Made by a program: the position numbers and the translations under genes. Of a DNA stretch of 7,808 nt, positions 5,736-7,808 are shown in pieces. The DNA lies in contig JAYOMI010000137.1 in assembly GCA_038120765.1 (NCBI GenBank), positions 1 to 7,808 of the forward strand, written 5' to 3'. The first letter of the stretch is position 1; each line of letters starts with the position of its first letter. This DNA comes from CAXBCP01 sp038120765 (GTDB taxonomy: Bacteria; Pseudomonadota; Alphaproteobacteria; MPNO01; UBA830). The notes under the pieces were generated by a model that had not been told where the DNA came from, did not search any database, and saw only the letters and a list, made by a program, of their open reading frames with translations.

Positions 5736-7211
5736 CATGTGACGCATCTCGCCCGACAGCGGCACGTCGTAGTCGGCAAGCACGCGGTCGACCGTGCCCG
5801 TCATTTCGTCCCACGGGCAATAGATAAAGCTGTACAGCGTGTTGATGAAGGCAGGCCCGGCATAGAACCGCTCATACTGCTGATGCCTCCCGGCAAAGTC
5901 GCTTCCCAAAAGATCCCAGCCCATTTTCAGGAACTTCATCCGGTCGATCGCCGACTGCCCGGGTACCGACCAGTAGGTTTCGAACTTCTGTTTCAGCTCG
6001 GGATTGTTGATCACGGAAATATCCGCCGGCATCTGGAAAGGCCCGCCGCCCATCAGTTCCCGCACCGTCTCGCAGATCGTTGCATAGTTCTGGGTGCACC
6101 AGTGCAGCGCGCCGTACATATGCCGCCGGTTAATGCTGAGATGCCCCGGAACCATTTCCTCGGCATCCTCGATCTGGCCGGAAATCATGGCGCCGAGCCC
6201 CGCTTCCGCGGCGGCCAGCTTGCCGAGCGTATCGCGGACGGCGGGCACCTGGAGGACGTTATTGATCTCCGCCGACCGGCGCGCGATGCCGATGATGAGC
6301 TTCAGCTTTTCCTGGAAACGCACGTTGGACTGATGGTTGCCCATCGCATGGCTCGGGGTCTCGAAATAGATCTCGCGCGACAGGGCCGCGTTGTTGTGTG
6401 TGAACACCCGTTCCCAAGGCACTTTCACATCCTCGAAAATCACCATGGAATCCGTCTCGTCGAACTTCCAGGCAAACGGCGCGTCGAATTCCGATACCGC
6501 GAACCGCTCGAACGGCTTGCGCGTCCAGATGGTCACACCGGGCCAGTTGAGCGGCACCGCGCAGGTCACGCTCTCGGCTGCCTGTTCCTCGCCCAGCGGC
6601 AACAGGTTGCCGACCCAGGTCTCGTTCGAGAACACGGCCGACGTGCCGAGCATCTTCATCCCGTTCAGGGTGACGCCTTCCTTGTCTTCGGCGGTGACGC
6701 GCAGCGTCGGCACGGTCAGGCCTTCGCGCTGGTACAGCTCCGGCTGGCGCGCGCCCTGCGGCGGCAGGACGGTGTAGCAGGCAAAGGTATCGTTCTTGCG
6801 CATGTAGTCGTAATAGGCTTTCAGATGCGCGGCCGATCCTTTCAGATTGTCCTCGAACAGGTCGGGCTTCCACAGCAGTCCCGTGACGAAGCTCGCCACA
6901 TGATCCGGCGAGCGGCCGATCAGGCCGCATGTCCATTCCGCAACGCGGCGATGGGTCTCACGCCGGCGGCGCAAATCGTCCCTCGTTTTCGCTTTGAGGA
7001 ACCAGGACGATGACAGCTCGCCGTCTTCATCCTCATAGGCCATCACGTCGATATTCTCGGGATCGCGCTTGCGGTCGTAGATCATCGCGAAGGATTTCGC
7101 CGCGTTCGCAAATGCCGGGTGAGTTGTCACATCCTCGACAAGTTCGTCGCCGATATAGACCCGGCGTCCGTCGCGGAGCGATTCGAGATGTTGCTGTCCT
7201 GTCTTGAGCAT
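5724..7211 (-). CDS. Flavin-dependent monooxygenase, HpaB / 4-hydroxyphenylacetate 3-hydroxylase family
   Basis: This is the intact 495-residue oxygenase component of a two-component flavin monooxygenase, predicted to use reduced FAD and O2 to hydroxylate a small, probably phenolic, substrate. Family marks in order: LRDGRRVYI-GDELVEDVTTHPAF (12-34), the GRSPDH stretch (99-104), the NDTFACYTVLPPQGAR flavin-site stretch (140-155), GMKMLGTSAVF (184-194), FDETDSMVIFEDVKVPWERVF (250-270) and LLGSDFAGRHQQYERFYAG (434-452). In characterised HpaB proteins the catalytic set is Arg, Tyr and His (Arg100, Tyr104, His142 in Thermus). Aligned by eye, this protein has Arg100, His104 and Tyr146, so the exact substrate is uncertain. 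The start ATG 7211 has a perfect AGGAGG 5 bases upstream; an open frame to 7316 only runs back into marR. It follows marR by 55 bases. No flavin reductase gene is visible. Confidence 0.92.
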   Translation of the reverse strand: MLKTGQQHLESLRDGRRVYIGDELVEDVTTHPAFANAAKSFAMIYDRKRDPENIDVMAYEDEDGELSSSWFLKAKTRDDLRRRRETHRRVAEWTCGLIGRSPDHVASFVTGLLWKPDLFEDNLKGSAAHLKAYYDYMRKNDTFACYTVLPPQGARQPELYQREGLTVPTLRVTAEDKEGVTLNGMKMLGTSAVFSNETWVGNLLPLGEEQAAESVTCAVPLNWPGVTIWTRKPFERFAVSEFDAPFAWKFDETDSMVIFEDVKVPWERVFTHNNAALSREIYFETPSHAMGNHQSNVRFQEKLKLIIGIARRSAEINNVLQVPAVRDTLGKLAAAEAGLGAMISGQIEDAEEMVPGHLSINRRHMYGALHWCTQNYATICETVRELMGGGPFQMPADISVINNPELKQKFETYWSVPGQSAIDRMKFLKMGWDLLGSDFAGRHQQYERFYAGPAFINTLYSFIYCPWDEMTGTVDRVLADYDVPLSGEMRHMAAE

Positions 7212-7216
7212 AAATG

Positions 7217-7222
7217 CCTCCT
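7217..7222 (-). promoter_or_regulatory. Strong ribosome binding site fixing the monooxygenase start
   Basis: AGGAGG on the - strand, 5 bases before the ATG at 7211-7209. It rules out the 35-residue N-terminal extension (to 7316) that would overlap the end of marR, and it aligns the start with that of the paralog (MLKTGQ in both). Confidence 0.85.
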
Positions 7223-7266
7223 GGCTGGATATCGTATGGGAATGTTCTGGAAATCTGCGTGACGGT

Positions 7267-7808
7267 TCAGCGCCAGATGGCGCCGACCGCAATATCTGAA
7301 AGTTCGGTATGGTCACGGGCGAGATTTTCGGCGAGTTCGGCCGCCCGGGTGCTCGTGCGCGTCATGTGATCGACGATCCCCCGGAACTGTTCGAAAGTTT
7401 CCGGGCCGATCCCGTCGAACAGCTCGTCATTGATCGCCTGCAGGNNNNNNNNNNTGGCGAGCATGTTCGGCGCGTACGGTGAGACGGCTTGCCGCCCCTC
7501 GGCGGTGAGGCTGATGATCACGCTGCGCCCGTCATCCGGGTTGGGCCGTTTGTCGAGAAAGCCCCGGCGCATCAGTTTCTTGGTTTCCATGGTCACGTAG
7601 GCACCGGACGTATGCAGCCGCTCGGCGATGACCGACACCGTCACCGGTACCTGTTCCGAGAGTTCCGCGACGACCATCAGGATATGATACTGGATGCCCG
7701 ACAGGCCGAGCGCCGTTGCCATCCGTTCGCGGATCCGGTCGAAATTCACCGTCATCGTGAAGATGCCGTAGATCATCCTGCGGAATTCCGTGTCGCCCCC
7801 GTCGGCGT
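7267..7808 (-). CDS. MarR-family winged-helix transcriptional regulator, 5' end beyond the window
   Basis: The reading frame is open to the window edge. The first ATG (7776) has GCAGG touching it with no spacing, and the upstream codons read DGGDTEFRR. That continues into MIYGIFTMTVNFDRIRERMA, like the N-terminal helix of this MarR subgroup, so the true start lies outside. GLSGIQYHILMVVAEL is the second helix. Next come VSVIAERLHTSGAYVTMETK (helix-turn-helix) and the wing RRGFLDKRPNPDDGRSVIIS with its Asp-Asp-Gly-Arg tip. The C-terminal dimerisation helices follow. Such regulators are usually repressors released by small aromatic ligands. This one lies 55 bases upstream of the intact monooxygenase on the same strand, so it probably controls this cluster. 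The ten N at 7445-7454 fall inside the gene; a 10-base gap keeps the frame and leaves four residues unknown. Confidence 0.87.
   Translation of the reverse strand, partial: ADGGDTEFRRMIYGIFTMTVNFDRIRERMATALGLSGIQYHILMVVAELSEQVPVTVSVIAERLHTSGAYVTMETKKLMRRGFLDKRPNPDDGRSVIISLTAEGRQAVSPYAPNMLAXXXXLQAINDELFDGIGPETFEQFRGIVDHMTRTSTRAAELAENLARDHTELSDIAVGAIWR
7445..7454. other. Assembly gap (ten N)
   Basis: Ten undetermined bases lie inside the MarR gene, between the sequence coding MLA and LQAINDELFDG. The frame agrees on both sides if the gap is truly ten bases, but ten N can also be a placeholder for unknown length. Confidence 0.99.

Noticed and set aside
5739..7013. 424-codon open frame on the + strand opposite the intact monooxygenase
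   Set aside because: Shadow of a strongly supported gene; rich in His/Arg/Pro without domain signals.
7212..7316. 35-residue N-terminal extension of the monooxygenase
   Set aside because: It overlaps the marR end, whereas AGGAGG sits correctly in front of the ATG at 7211 and the paralog shares that N-terminus.

Overview
The window is GC-rich and gene-dense. Its ATGA start/stop overlaps, its Aap/Bzt-type amino-acid ABC transporter and its protein sequences suggest an alphaproteobacterium, perhaps a Rhodospirillales- or Rhizobiales-like lineage; I cannot name a genus. A run of ten N at 7445-7454 shows this is a draft or metagenomic scaffold.

Left part, + strand (1-3271): the 3' end of a periplasmic amino-acid binding protein (aapJ-like), then two permeases (aapQ- and aapM-like) and an ATPase (aapP-like). 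The last three are coupled by 4-base ATGA overlaps. Together they form a general L-amino-acid (polar or acidic) importer of the PAAT family. No intrinsic terminator is visible after aapP.

Right part, - strand (3288-7808), read right to left: a MarR-family regulator whose start lies beyond the window; after 55 bases, an intact 495-residue flavin-dependent monooxygenase of the HpaB/4-hydroxyphenylacetate 3-hydroxylase family with a strong ribosome binding site; after 87 bases, a 242-residue solute-binding-protein-fold protein with no signal peptide; then a convincing intrinsic terminator. Just beyond the terminator is an AT-rich promoter/operator region with two abutting palindromes. It drives a second HpaB-family paralog that is broken by one frameshift and one in-frame amber codon. 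The pseudogene ends 16 bases from the end of aapP, so the two transcription units converge.

A reasonable working model is a MarR-controlled cluster for hydroxylating a small aromatic (or aromatic-like) compound, next to an amino-acid importer. The monooxygenase was duplicated around the binding-protein gene and one copy is now decaying. No partner flavin reductase (HpaC type) lies in the window. The points most worth checking are the apparent exchange of two active-site residues shared by both monooxygenase copies, the leaderless binding-protein gene between them, and the intact operator in front of a dead gene.
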